From contig JALQPE010002004.1 of NCBI GenBank assembly GCA_030407315.1, positions 124,001 through 188,000 of the forward strand: DNA of 64,000 nt. The letters run 5' to 3'. The stretch comes from Asparagopsis taxiformis (taxonomy: Eukaryota > Rhodophyta > Florideophyceae > Bonnemaisoniales > Bonnemaisoniaceae). Below the pieces are notes generated by a model. The model made no database searches and was not told the DNA's origin. It worked only from the letters and a program-made list of their open reading frames with translations. Below, one piece after another: positions 10,106-20,947 of the stretch. Every line of letters begins with the position of its first letter. The first letter of the stretch is position 1. A program made the translations under genes and the position numbers.

Positions 10106-12154
10106 ATGACGCTCACCATTACCGTCAAGAATACCGCCGGTGCGCGCTTTGAACTCCAAATCCCCGCTCTCACAGAGACTATTGCAGACTTCAAACAACG
10201 ACTTTCACCCCATACGGGTATCCCTGCACTGCAACAACGTCTCATCTTCCGCGGCCATATTCTCCGAGACACCCAGACGTTTGCTGATATCCGCGCAAAA
10301 CATGGTCTCGAGACCGGACATACCATGCATGTCGTACCGTCCCGATCTTCGTCCTCACCCTCGCCGCCCGCAAACCCGCAGACTTCCTCCATTCCATTCA
10401 ACGCCCAGCAGCGTCCGTCGCCCTCGCCCACAGCCCCGTCTATGGGTGGCGCCCCGCTCGGTGGTTTCGGAATGCCCAGCTTTCAGGAAATGCAAAATCA
10501 AGTCATGCAAAATCCAGAGCAAATGCAGGCCGTGCTCAATTCTCCCATGATGGACCGCCTTATGAACAATCCAGAGTTTGCTCGCCGCATAATGATGGCC
10601 AATCCTCAAATGCGCGAATTGGTGGAGAGCAATCCCGAAATTGCGCACGTTCTTAACGATCCCTCCACTCTGCGTGAAATGATGCAGATGGCACGCAACC
10701 CGAGTTTGATGAATGAAATGATGCGCAATTCCGACCGTCAAATGGCCAACATTGAAATGATGCCCGGTGGTTTCGATGCCCTTCGTCGTATGCACGAGAC
10801 CATCCAGGCCCCGCTCATGGATGCTGCCCAGGGAGGTTTCCAGCGTGAAGCTAACAATACTGCTGAAGAAACCAACCCATTTTCTTCGCTCTTCCAGAAT
10901 ACGCCTTCCAATCAGCCAATGCCAAACCCATGGGCCCCCAATAACACCGCAAACCAAACTCCACGTAACCAGCCCACTACTGGCAATGCCTTCGCCTCGC
11001 TCTTCAACAATCCACAGCAGACACCGTCCAATGGTACAGAAGCGCCCCAGCCCCCTCTCGGTCTCGGCTCAATAGACACAGACCAAGTCATGCGTATGCT
11101 GGAAAATCCCATGATGCAGCAAATGCTTGAAAGTGTATTAAGCGATCCGCAGATGTTCGAGGCTTTTGTCGCAAGCTCACCAGAATTTCAACGAATGATG
11201 CGTGGTAACCCGCAAATGGCACAGATGTTTCGTAATCCGGATATGATGCGCACACTTCTCAACCCTGAGTTTATGCGCAGCATGCGCTCTCTTCAGGCTG
11301 GAGTGAACAACGCTAATCCATCTCAGACGCCAGCCACCAACTCCCGTGACACCAATTTTAATTGGTTGAGGCCAAGAACTGAAAACGCAGGTGCCGGAAC
11401 AACCGAGGCCACCACGCGCATCCGTACGTTGAGGGATGCCATGCGGGGTCCGCAAGATCTTCCTGAGTTTTTCCAGCGTGTACGCGCAATTGCCTTCCCG
11501 AATGAAGAACACACCGGTCCCGCACTTTCCCCCACTCCATTTTCGAACGACGCACCTGCCGTCGATGGCGGTATGCCAGCTCAGATCCTGGCACTCATGA
11601 ATACGATGCGTGGTGCACAAGACCTACCTGAATTCTTCCAGCGTGTGGGCACTATGGCGAATGCCGCTCCGTCCGGCCCGCCACTCTCCGCCGTACCATT
11701 CACAAATCCTACCACCGGCACACCCAGCCCAGTTGCAGCAGAAGTACTTCGAGCTCTCCGGGAAGCTATGCGCAACCCATCGGCTTTTTCGCAGAGGAGT
11801 GCCGGGACGGATGCCACACGTTCGGGTGCAAATGGATCAGCCAATGAGGGCACAGGTTCGACAGCTGCTTTGGACGGATTCATGAGAATGATGCAGGAAA
11901 TGGGTCCAGTGAATCCACAGGAACTCACGAATTTGATGCAGAGGATGCCAGGTGCTAATGGTAGCGGTGGTCCGAATGGCACCGCAGCACCGACAATGTC
12001 TCAGGAGCAACTGGAGGAGTTGTACAGCTCACAGTTGGCGCAATTGCGAGAAATGGGCTTCCTCGATACATCCATGTGCTTGCAGGCGCTGCAGCAATCG
12101 CGAGGAAATGTGTCGGCTGCAATCGAGAATCTGATCAACAGATTCGGGGGCTAG
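10106..12154 (+). CDS. Ubiquilin / Dsk2-type ubiquitin receptor
   Basis: The 682-aa protein has the ubiquilin layout. A ubiquitin-like domain spans residues 1-75 (ITVKNTAGARFELQ, then QQRLIFRGHIL). STI1/heat-shock chaperonin-binding repeats lie at about 125-235 and again at 330-395, with many NP, MM and MRNP motifs. The C-terminal UBA domain (last about 45 residues) has the QLREMGFLD motif. Ubiquilins shuttle ubiquitinated or misfolded membrane proteins to the proteasome; the UBL binds the proteasome and the UBA binds ubiquitin. A Pro/Gly-rich linker at about 440-570 holds an extra repeat family not usual in ubiquilins (see findings). The start was chosen where the UBL strand begins. Confidence 0.93.
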   Translation: MTLTITVKNTAGARFELQIPALTETIADFKQRLSPHTGIPALQQRLIFRGHILRDTQTFADIRAKHGLETGHTMHVVPSRSSSSPSPPANPQTSSIPFNAQQRPSPSPTAPSMGGAPLGGFGMPSFQEMQNQVMQNPEQMQAVLNSPMMDRLMNNPEFARRIMMANPQMRELVESNPEIAHVLNDPSTLREMMQMARNPSLMNEMMRNSDRQMANIEMMPGGFDALRRMHETIQAPLMDAAQGGFQREANNTAEETNPFSSLFQNTPSNQPMPNPWAPNNTANQTPRNQPTTGNAFASLFNNPQQTPSNGTEAPQPPLGLGSIDTDQVMRMLENPMMQQMLESVLSDPQMFEAFVASSPEFQRMMRGNPQMAQMFRNPDMMRTLLNPEFMRSMRSLQAGVNNANPSQTPATNSRDTNFNWLRPRTENAGAGTTEATTRIRTLRDAMRGPQDLPEFFQRVRAIAFPNEEHTGPALSPTPFSNDAPAVDGGMPAQILALMNTMRGAQDLPEFFQRVGTMANAAPSGPPLSAVPFTNPTTGTPSPVAAEVLRALREAMRNPSAFSQRSAGTDATRSGANGSANEGTGSTAALDGFMRMMQEMGPVNPQELTNLMQRMPGANGSGGPNGTAAPTMSQEQLEELYSSQLAQLREMGFLDTSMCLQALQQSRGNVSAAIENLINRFGG

Positions 12155-12486
12155 TTGGCCTTCTCGCCGGTAAAGTATACTGTAGGTCTTGATTTATATG
12201 AGTTCACCAGCCGGCTAGCAGCGCGGTTTTGCGTCGTATGTGTATTTGTATCAGAGTGCGGGAGATAAGGAACAGCTGGTGGAAGCGATAAGGTAAAACG
12301 TGTACCAAGGCGCTGCGTTGCAAGATTAGTAAAAGCTGTGGAACGTTGCCATCATGCTTGTCCATTACGAAGCATGATGGAATGCAATGCTTTCATCTGA
12401 AACCAACTCGCAGGTGTACATAATTCCTTTCCCTTTCGTCCGGACCGTGAAATTGTCTTTACACTAAATATCAGTCCTCTGCAAAA
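12155..12486. other. Convergent 3' flank
   Basis: A 332-bp spacer between the stop codons of the ubiquilin and BRO1 genes. It should contain both 3' UTRs. A short inverted pair around CATCATGCTT / AAGCATGATG at about 12350-12380 could form a hairpin. Confidence 0.5.
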
Positions 12487-14910
12487 CTACTGGCGCCCCC
12501 ATGCACCTGGTCTGCCGTTGTACGGCGTTTCAGAGTTGAACGTGTTCGGGTGCTGTCCCGGTCTGCCTGCCGAATGGTTTGCGCCTCCCGAGTATCCATC
12601 GCCAGTGCCAGGTGGATAGTCGGGGCCGCCGTAGTATCCACCACCTGGCGGGTAATTCGATCCATCATGAGCGGATGGTCGATTTTCGCTCAGTTCCCGA
12701 GCTTCTGTTCTTCGCGCTGTGACAAAACCTTCGACGTCCCTCTTCAACATACTGACTTCGTCCTGCTCTTTGGAGTAAAAGTTAGTCCCTTGCTCCAAGT
12801 GTCCCATTAATTCTCGGAACTTTTGTGCAGGGGCTTGCAGTTTGTATATTTCAGTCATTTTGCGATGTGCGGCAGCACTTGTACCATCGGAAGGCGGTGG
12901 CAACCGTAAACGCACACCGGCATCAGACAGAAATCCAGTAGCGCCCTCCATGTTCTCACGACATTTGGCAGCTCGTTTCTTCAAAGCCCCATATTCCCTT
13001 TCCATAGCTTCTGTGCATTGCTCAATATCAGTTGCCTCATCTGTGATACCAGCCGTAACTGCGTACGGATTCTCCAAATGCTTTTTCTTCTCAAATTCCT
13101 GCACGATAACTTCCTTCTCAGCCAGATAAGTTTTGGCTGTCGCAATTTGCGGCCCTATTTCTGCAACCAGCGCTTCTGTGCGCCGTTGGATCTGTAACGG
13201 ACCGGTAGGTATTGAATCTGCACTCGGGGGCTCAAATCCTGCAATGCTGATTCTATCCACTGCAGCAATTGCGTCTGCGTTGAAGTCGGTCTGACTGGCA
13301 ACAATCTTGTCAGCATTTGCGGCCTGCTCCATTTTTCCACGAATCCTTCTCAGTTTTTCTGTGTACGGCCCTGTTAGTGCATAACTGGGTGGTCTTGTGA
13401 CTTGTATCCGCACTCGCAGCTGACGATCCTCAGAATCCTCAGTATGCAGCAACGACTCAATGGTGTTAATCTGCACCTTGGTCTCACCAGCCATGTTGAT
13501 CACTTCTGCCTGCAATTCTCGTAAAACCCGCATGCCTCCACGTTGATGCACCCAACGCACGGCCTCGATTGCCGCACGTTCGTCCCGCTCCGACGAATTG
13601 CTCGGATTAGTTTCAACAGCGGTTGCAGGTACTGCAGCGCGGGCGGTGCGCAGGGCAGTTGCCGTCTGCACGACAACTTCCTGAAGACGAGACCCCTGCG
13701 TTGTCAAAGACGCAACCTCGTCAGCAATGCAATTTGCCACGATTTCCGCGTAGCGCGCTGCGACGCCGGACAACTCTGGCTGTGTTGTACCGGGCTCCGG
13801 TAGGTTGTCCAGAGACCGAAGTTCGTCTGGGACGGGTTCGCGTTGCAATTCTTCCATAACGGGCGCTGGTTTAACCGACTGACGCGAGGCAATTTCCGAC
13901 ACAGAGGTAGCGGGGGACGCAAAGTAAATCTGACGATTTTCCTCCTGTACCGACCTGTCGCGCTCGTAAACGTTGGCGCGAAGCTGTTCTAGGGCGGCGA
14001 TGAGTTCGTCTCGCAACGTAACAACGGAAGCGAGTGAGGAAACATCTAGCGAGCGAATTGTTTGCAATCCTGCATCAACCGACGCTTTAGCCATTGTGAG
14101 ACGCGTGAGCTGTTGGGGCATGTCATGGGCCTCCCCGCACGCGGACGCCTGCATGGATTCTGCAACACAATCGAAATATGTCTCAAGAGCGGCAGCAGGC
14201 TTGCCCACCAGGCCATTGATGCAAGTATTGACGACATCGGGGTGTCGACACGAGTCCTTAGCAACGGCGTAGAAATCACGGGCACCAACGGCAAAGCGAG
14301 CGAGAAAAGCGGAGCGATTCTGGCTCTCGTCCTTGGTGATCAAGTAGAGCATCTGCTGGGCGTTTCCCAGCATGGCCATCTCCAATGCGCGCAGCGTCTG
14401 CGGGTAGAGGTCGCTGGTGACGGCGCGAATGCCGCCGGGGGTCGGGAGGGCTGCGGCGGCGCGAAAGTAGCCAGCAGCGACCTGGAAGGCCTTTGCGGCG
14501 ACGCGTGTGGCGGTCGGGTCGGTGCGACGGGCCTGGTAGGCGACGACGGCCAGGGAGGCTTCGCAAACTGCGAGGTTGAAAAGGGCGGAGACGCGGTCGA
14601 TTTCGAGCTGATGTAGGGCGCAATGATTGTTGCCATCAAAGGCGTTGACCCAGAGCAAGGCGACGGGCAGCTCGGAAATGGCGGTGGTTTGCGACACGTG
14701 GTTCAAGGCGGCGAGATAACGTTTGATTCCGGCACGCGTCGCTTCGGTTGTCGGCGGCTCGTGCAGCGCGGCGCGTAATGTTTGGAATTTACGACAGGCG
14801 GTGACGGTGTTGGCCGCGGCTGATTCGCCGCGTGATGTCGCGATCGCATTGTACAGCGCTGAGTTGACGTCCACTTTTTGCGCTAGCTTGGCGCCGGGGA
14901 TCAGGAACAT
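12487..14910 (-). CDS. BRO1-domain protein (ALIX / Bro1 / PalA family)
   Basis: The 807-aa protein starts at MFLIPGAKLAQKVDV, where BRO1 domains normally begin; an open extension of 45 codons upstream lacks similarity and was not used. BRO1 domain at about residues 1-370 (with the IKRYLAALNHV and LWVNAF segments and an NLAVCEASLAV helix), a long helical V-domain at about 390-740, and a Gly/Pro/Tyr-rich tail (about 755-807) with PPGGGYYGG-like motifs. Family members bind the ESCRT-III subunit CHMP4/Snf7 through BRO1 and act in multivesicular-body sorting, membrane repair, cytokinesis or pH signalling. The Pro/Tyr-rich tail is the usual partner-binding end. ALIX versus PalA/Rim20 cannot be decided here. 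Confidence 0.85.
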   Translation of the reverse strand: MFLIPGAKLAQKVDVNSALYNAIATSRGESAAANTVTACRKFQTLRAALHEPPTTEATRAGIKRYLAALNHVSQTTAISELPVALLWVNAFDGNNHCALHQLEIDRVSALFNLAVCEASLAVVAYQARRTDPTATRVAAKAFQVAAGYFRAAAALPTPGGIRAVTSDLYPQTLRALEMAMLGNAQQMLYLITKDESQNRSAFLARFAVGARDFYAVAKDSCRHPDVVNTCINGLVGKPAAALETYFDCVAESMQASACGEAHDMPQQLTRLTMAKASVDAGLQTIRSLDVSSLASVVTLRDELIAALEQLRANVYERDRSVQEENRQIYFASPATSVSEIASRQSVKPAPVMEELQREPVPDELRSLDNLPEPGTTQPELSGVAARYAEIVANCIADEVASLTTQGSRLQEVVVQTATALRTARAAVPATAVETNPSNSSERDERAAIEAVRWVHQRGGMRVLRELQAEVINMAGETKVQINTIESLLHTEDSEDRQLRVRIQVTRPPSYALTGPYTEKLRRIRGKMEQAANADKIVASQTDFNADAIAAVDRISIAGFEPPSADSIPTGPLQIQRRTEALVAEIGPQIATAKTYLAEKEVIVQEFEKKKHLENPYAVTAGITDEATDIEQCTEAMEREYGALKKRAAKCRENMEGATGFLSDAGVRLRLPPPSDGTSAAAHRKMTEIYKLQAPAQKFRELMGHLEQGTNFYSKEQDEVSMLKRDVEGFVTARRTEARELSENRPSAHDGSNYPPGGGYYGGPDYPPGTGDGYSGGANHSAGRPGQHPNTFNSETPYNGRPGAWGRQ

Positions 14911-16222
14911 CTCGGGACGGATGTGGTGCTCGCGTTGCGCAGAGGGCTGGTCGATCAGTGGGTAATGCGCGGAAAAGGTGGGCAATTTATCGGCGAGTTC
15001 ATGGTCGTCTACGAACACGAATGCCAACAATGTGCGGTGTGGCACATTCCAGATTGCAACGTCCAGTCGTGTAGTGAAGGATAAAAAATTCTCAGGTGGA
15101 TGTTGGCATTACAGTAGGGTTTGTGGTTGTCATAACAATCGTTGTGTAGACGTGTGTAGGCGCACGTCGGAGCACAGCGATGTTGAGGAGCGGCAGCATG
15201 ACATAACATTGGTATCTCTTGCGTTAGTGACAATCATGGCGCCGGTTTCTCTGGTGCAACTGGGTGCATGTTGTGTGCACGCTTCTTCCGGACCAGATCA
15301 GGTACGTTTCACACGCCCGAGAGGCGACGCCGGCAAAATATGCACTGCTGAACGGGTTGGATGTAGCGGCATAGTTGGCACGCTACATGTTTCTGTTGCA
15401 GTTGCCGGAACAGATGGCGCATGAATTGGTCTATAACAACGGGACGATTGTGGAATACACGAGCCAAAGCCGCAATGTGTAACAAAAAAGTAGGAGCGTT
15501 TATACCTTTCCCCAAGTGCAAATGGATTTCACTTGTAGCACTTGCTTGAGCACAACACAAAAGAAATGTGCAGACTGCACATCTTTGTGCTGTTGACAAA
15601 CTTCGACATCAAGTTGTACAAAGATAGGTACGATACAAAGTTATTGTCCGTCATGTAAGTTACGAGCGTACGGACTAGTTCCGAAACGATCCATGCCTGA
15701 CACTATCGACGTGTACCATACGGACCACCGTGGATTGGTCCGATAGGCCCTAAACAAATAAACGAACATTTGGGTTGTAAGCCACATCTGGTTTGCAATT
15801 TTGCTGCCCTGGCAAATTTCAATTTGGATGCGCGTGTTCAAATAATCGAGGGTCGTCTCCGATGAGCATCGGCCGCACCAAACCACACAATTTGTCAGGT
15901 TTGTGCGGAAAGCGCTGTGGAGGATAGGGCGGCAACATACGTTGCACGCTTAAAAATAGCTCGGCGTGGAGGATAACGCTGTTCCGTAGTGCTGCATTCT
16001 TTACGTGCCATCAATGATACATGTGTAGCTGTCATCATTCGCTGAGTGCATTCCCACTACGTCAACAACGATGCAGCTGCCAGGCCATGGCCAAAACGCA
16101 TATCATGTCAAAATTTACATTTCCTAAATCATCCCGCATTGCGCTATTCCGCAGTCTGCCGCCGCAATGGACTTCTCCATGGCATAAGCCTTTGGCCAAA
16201 CAAGCAAACACCAGTATACAAC
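14911..16222. other. Intergenic between divergent genes
   Basis: About 1.3 kb with no domain-bearing frame. It should hold the promoters of the BRO1 gene (left) and the small membrane-protein gene (right). Confidence 0.5.
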
Positions 16223-16648
16223 ATGCTGCCCCTCCTACACAATATTCTCGCAGGTCTGGTTGGCACAGTAACAAGTGTCGTCACCATAATGGCCGTCCAG
16301 ATGCTCAGCAGCAAAATGTACCCCATACCGCCAGATCTCGACTTTTCGGACAAGGACGCCGTGCGTCGGGTCATGAGTCAAATGCCGATCGGCGCATATC
16401 TCATGCTCCAGCTATCCTATGCTCTGGGCAGCTTTAACGGCGGCTACGTTATCGCCTATCTGGCTACTTCGTCGATTAGACAATTGCTGTTGGCGCTCGG
16501 TGTTTTCCTTACACTCTGTGGCATGCACAACCTCATATCTATCCCGCACCCCATCTGGCTCGCTGTTCTTACAACAGTGACTTACATTCCAATGGTATAC
16601 ACTGGCGGGTTGGCTTCAGCACGAGTCCATTCGCGTGTCATGGACTGA
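16223..16648 (+). CDS. Small four-helix membrane protein of unknown function
   Basis: The 141-aa protein starts at MLPLLHNILAGLVG; the longer open frame upstream is not hydrophobic and was discarded. Four predicted transmembrane segments lie at about residues 6-28, 56-78, 84-104 and 112-130. A polar loop after the first helix contains YPIPPDLDFSDKDAV and then a Pro-Ile-Gly-Ala sequence. The motif IPHPIW precedes the last helix and a conserved-looking GSFNGGYVIAY lies in the second. From memory this pattern (YPxPxxLDxxD, PxGA, GxFxGGxxA, PHPxW) occurs in uncharacterised bacterial membrane proteins, so bacterial ancestry is possible. No function is assigned. Confidence 0.65.
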   Translation: MLPLLHNILAGLVGTVTSVVTIMAVQMLSSKMYPIPPDLDFSDKDAVRRVMSQMPIGAYLMLQLSYALGSFNGGYVIAYLATSSIRQLLLALGVFLTLCGMHNLISIPHPIWLAVLTTVTYIPMVYTGGLASARVHSRVMD

Positions 16649-17006
16649 TGAATAATCGACTTGAGCGTGAGTCATGTGATGGAAACAAGCCTTACAATTG
16701 TTCACGAGGTCTCATTTCATGTAAGCCAAATGTTTGCTCCATTACTGTAAGACTATCGCTTACACCACCGAAAATTCACCTGGCTCAACAACAAATCTAG
16801 ACATCCTCAATGTAAATCTTCCAAACTTTCAAAATATTTCGAAATGTGCGCCTATTTGCAACGGTGGCCTTGGCCTGTGCAATCGACTTGACAGAAATTT
16901 CCGTCTGCGACTTAGCGGTAGTTGTGCTGTCCTTCGTACATCACAAGTACGCGACCACTCCCAACGTATCGTTGATCGCGTGTCAAACGAATCGCTTATT
17001 TGAAAA

Positions 17007-17622
17007 ATGTCAAGTGACACAGTAGGTACGTAAACGACTACTACAGACGTTTCACAATAAAACACGCCTGTCGACAGCAAACTGACAAAACGCAGGCACA
17101 TCCAAACAAGCGCCGGGACCAGGCAACGGCGGCAAGTGCGAAGACTACCTATGGACGCAGACGCTATCAGAGCTCACCGTGACGATTCCGGTCGCGGCGG
17201 GCACGACGGCGCGCCAGCTCAACGTCCAGATAACCGACAGCAGTCTGCGCGTCGCGATGGGCGACGTTGTGTTTGTCAACGGCCAGCTGCACGCGCGCGT
17301 GCGAGCGGATGAGTCGATGTGGAATCTGGACCGGGAAGACGGCTGTGTGACTGTACATCTTGAAAAAGTAGATGGTATGGCGTGGTGGCCGTGCGTGATC
17401 CAGGGTGATGCGGAGATCGATATTGCCAAGGTTGAACCGGGTAACAGTAAATTAGATGATCTGGACGGCGAGACGAGGGGAATGGTGGAAAAGATGATGT
17501 ACGATCAGAGACAGAAAGCGGCTGGATTGCCGACGAGTGATGAGCAGCAAAAGTATGCGATGTTTGAAAAGTTCAAGCGCGAGCATCCGGAGATGGATTT
17601 TTCAAATGCTAAGCTTCAGTAG
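17007..17622 (+). CDS. NudC / CS-domain protein, two exons
   Basis: Exon 1 is 17007-17025 (MSSDTV plus one base). The intron is 17026-17095 (70 nt, GTACGT...CGCAG, with ACTGAC 11 nt before the end). Exon 2 is 17096-17622. Splicing gives 181 aa and makes the reading frame enter directly into the CS-domain start YLWTQTLSELTVTIPV, the hallmark NudC motif. It continues through WNLDREDGCVTVHLEK and the WW-containing strand to a C-terminal helix ending MFEKFKREHPEMDFSNAK. NudC proteins are Hsp90 co-chaperones acting on dynein/LIS1 and other clients. A naive single-exon call would start at a GTG inside the domain and lose its first strand. Confidence 0.88.
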
Positions 17623-17724
17623 CAATTTATTAAAAGGATGCGCAGCGCGTGTCGATACGAGCAAACATCCAGCTATGTACAAATATGAATTTACAAATCG
17701 AAAAAAACGAACGGGACGAATCGA

Positions 17725-18156
17725 TCATCGTCGAATAGTAGAAATTAAAGAGGATCTTGATCGAATCTGTGCGCGAACCTTGGCCTTTGCTCTGAGCATC
17801 ATACGGACGATGCCGTTGACGTCCTTCTCGAGCAGTTGAACTCTGCGTCTGAGCAATGGACTGGCGCCGTTGCCCATGACACCGAGGAGGCCCTTCTCAG
17901 GTGCGACCATGTTCTTGCGCCGACGCGCCTCAGCGGCGAGCAGTGCGACGCCGACCACGTCGGCATCCATGGTTCGAGCAGTGCCGGCCAACACGACGGA
18001 CTTCCACGTCGTTTGGTGCGAGGCGGGCAGCGTTGGGGGGCGCGGCGAGCGCGGGCGTCGCGGCGGACGCGCCGGCTCGGCGATAGACTGTGGGGAGTGA
18101 CGGAGAAGTGAGGAGCATGGAAGCTCAATGGGGAGCAGCGGGAGCACGGGGCGCAT
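17725..18156 (-). CDS. Possible small basic protein, unknown
   Basis: This open frame of 143 codons is convergent with the NudC gene. The first half is rich in Pro, Arg and Ser, like an organelle-targeting presequence. The second half (about residues 60-143) contains ADVVGVALLAAEARRRKN and a basic helix LEKDVNGIVRMMLRAKAK. No family was recognised. Several overlapping frames are also open here because of the high GC content, so it may not be a gene. Confidence 0.35.
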   Translation of the reverse strand: MRPVLPLLPIELPCSSLLRHSPQSIAEPARPPRRPRSPRPPTLPASHQTTWKSVVLAGTARTMDADVVGVALLAAEARRRKNMVAPEKGLLGVMGNGASPLLRRRVQLLEKDVNGIVRMMLRAKAKVRAQIRSRSSLISTIRR

Positions 18157-20947
18157 GGTTGGTGCGAAGGAATGTGGGTTGTGGCGCGGATGGGAATTTG
18201 TGTTTGGTGGTTTGCATTCGGTTGTTGATGGTGGTGGGTGGTGGTTGAGGGCGAGTATGGGTGAGGAAGATGATGGTTAAAGTAGGAAATTGGGAGTGCG
18301 AGTAGTAGATTGGATTGGATGTTAAATGCGTGTAAAATTGTCATAGTATGTCCATTTTGTGAATATTTGTATGATAGTTTTTTTTAATTCGACAACGTCC
18401 GGAAATAATGTTGGCAGAAATATACGACGGCATGTAGAAAATAGGGCCAATGAATATGTATGCAGCGCGCAAACACTCGCTGCGCACGCTGGAACAAAGC
18501 CGCTTGCAGGAAGGGCAACGTCGGATGGCTGTCGTGCTGTGTTCACAATTTTTCGCTTTTATGACACGACATCCTCAATGGCGTCTACGTCACCTGCCAT
18601 CATGCACAGGCGGCGGACCGGGTCCCTAGCGCCCGGCCCGGCCTGACTTGCGCATCGGGGTGCCGCGCACTGGACCGCGCGCGTTACAATTACCAGATCA
18701 TATTCGGGCCCATTTACGTTTGTAGCATGATCATTCGTGGTACCAATCATACGCGCCAGCCGCAGCCGCTCTTGAAAGCTTACATCGAATGAAAATAACC
18801 ATCGGTCCAGCCCGCGGTCCTACGAGGACCGTCCTCGACAGTGCTGTCGTCAATGTACCCGATCTCTCGGCACCTGAATTCATTGTTCATTCCCGTATCC
18901 CACGGCGCGCACGCATCTGCGCCTGTTCATTTCATACCTTCTCTTCTAGCACATGTAAGGCATTGAGGAAATCAATCAATCTCCCTTGCTCGTGCTTCCA
19001 TTTTTTTTGATTAGAGCTAACACGCCCGACCGCCTCCAACTACTTGAAACGCCTCTCTCTGGAGAATCGACATGTACGCGCGCTAGTAGGCACAAACTGG
19101 TGACTGCTTTGTCGCGCTCGATCAGCAGTTTCGAATCGCAGCGTGATTGCGTGCGGCTATATATCGGGAAAACAGGTGCTATAACAGGGAGAAGACTTGG
19201 ACCTGGACGTCGATCGGCATTGCCCGCATTGTCATGACACGCATACCTCGTATCACATCGACCAAGCCGTCAAACAAGACAGCTGAGGACGCCCCAAATT
19301 TGTGAAATTTGCAGCAAGCACGTACAGAGCGCTATACAAATGCAATTCAAGTGTGGACGTCATTTGATTGATGCAAACTAGGCCAGACCGAGACAGCTTT
19401 CCGGCAAAGTGTGAGAGCATGCTCTCCGCCGTTTCTCAATCTTTCGGTATAGCATACGAGAAACACGTCAGAATAGTGCGTGTGCACGTCGCCTGGCACA
19501 TACGAAGATGCGCTGCAAAGTCCAACGCACGAGCACGGAGTTGAACCGGATTGTCAAGCATCATGGGGACCATTGGATAGCGACGCTGGCGGATTATTGG
19601 CGATGAATAATAGTTTGTGCGAGGCCTGTGTGCGACACGGGCATAGCGCAATGTCGAGTGCTGCGACGGGTGCAGCTTTGTGGAATGGTCCGATGGGGCA
19701 GACATGGCTGTGGGTGGCGCCGAGTTGGTTGATCCTGCAAAGTCATCTTTCCAATATACAGAAATGCATTGTCATCTAATTTTAGCTAACGGCTTGATTC
19801 ATCATACCATTTGATCCACCCGTAAATTCATCACAGAAATTATTGAATGTCGCGCAGCCATTGGTCAGGCTGTCGTTGTGCAGAAAACGCGCTCGCAACT
19901 TGGCCGTCGCCCTTTCCGACCTGTACACACATGTCGCGTCAGCAGAAATGATTTGCGGAGCCGCAGGAATACACTACTGACATGCTAAAATTGTAGCATG
20001 TTTGCATTGTTGCCCATATACAGTACTGTAACACTTTCCTTCATTTGTCTTGTACCGCAGATTACAATGTTAGCAAGCGGTGGGCCCCTAAACGAACCGC
20101 CCAACATTTTCAACGTCGCCATTGCGATACTGCTTAGTATATACCGCACTAGCATTAGACTGCGAGCGAAAGAGCCACAACACAAAAAGAGCGCCCGCCC
20201 ACTGTTATACATGTTACGAATGCCTTCTTGTTGCCAAAAGCCACACCATGTATAATTCACTCGCTGGCTGACCATCAAGGTTGTTCAACTTACAATCGTC
20301 ACCGAGCCAAAAACACGCACTTAAAATTGGCGCAGCGCAGCACAGCACAGCACTGAAAATGCCTTCGCATACCCGTTTCTTGCATTAATCATCCACTTTA
20401 AATATACTTGTACACATGCATGTCGATTCCGGAAACCTTTCCGTCATGCACCGTTGTCGGCACGAGCACAATTGCGAGATTGCACGCGATTGTACAGTAA
20501 GGTCGACTTGCAATTATCACCGTAAACGGCAGGCCACGTAGAGAAAAGCAGCGTTGGACCGATTGCGCGCCGCGGCATTGTGCAATATCACGCATGGGCG
20601 ACGTTGTTCACTTGAGAGCTGCACCAACTCGATTCATATATGGCCTTGGCGCCCTCCCAGGTCCAGGCATCGGAGCAGGTACTATTTCCGGCTAATCTCA
20701 TATACCGTAGTGTAAGTAACACAACGCGCCATGATTGGCGCATCCACAAAAAATATCCACAAATTTACACGTGTCCATCGTGAAAACCTAGACCAGTTTC
20801 AAGCACAATCCTACAAGCTGCAGATCTTGCTCATCAAGTTCGAATTAAACTTCCCATTGCCTCATCCCCAAACCGCTCCAAAACGCGCATCATGCATCGC
20901 ACACCCATGGCGCGCCCCTCCGACCCAGACGTCAGCATCCATCCACC
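18157..20947. other. Long intergenic stretch, no gene recognised
   Basis: 2.8 kb with only short frames lacking domains or consistent codon use. It contains GCAGCGCAGCACAGCACAGC at about 20331-20350. No LTR, terminal inverted repeat or tRNA was recognised. Confidence 0.45.

Noticed and set aside
14062..14616. 184-codon plus-strand frame inside the BRO1 gene
   Set aside because: Gly/Ala/Val-rich shadow of the BRO1 domain with no recognisable fold.
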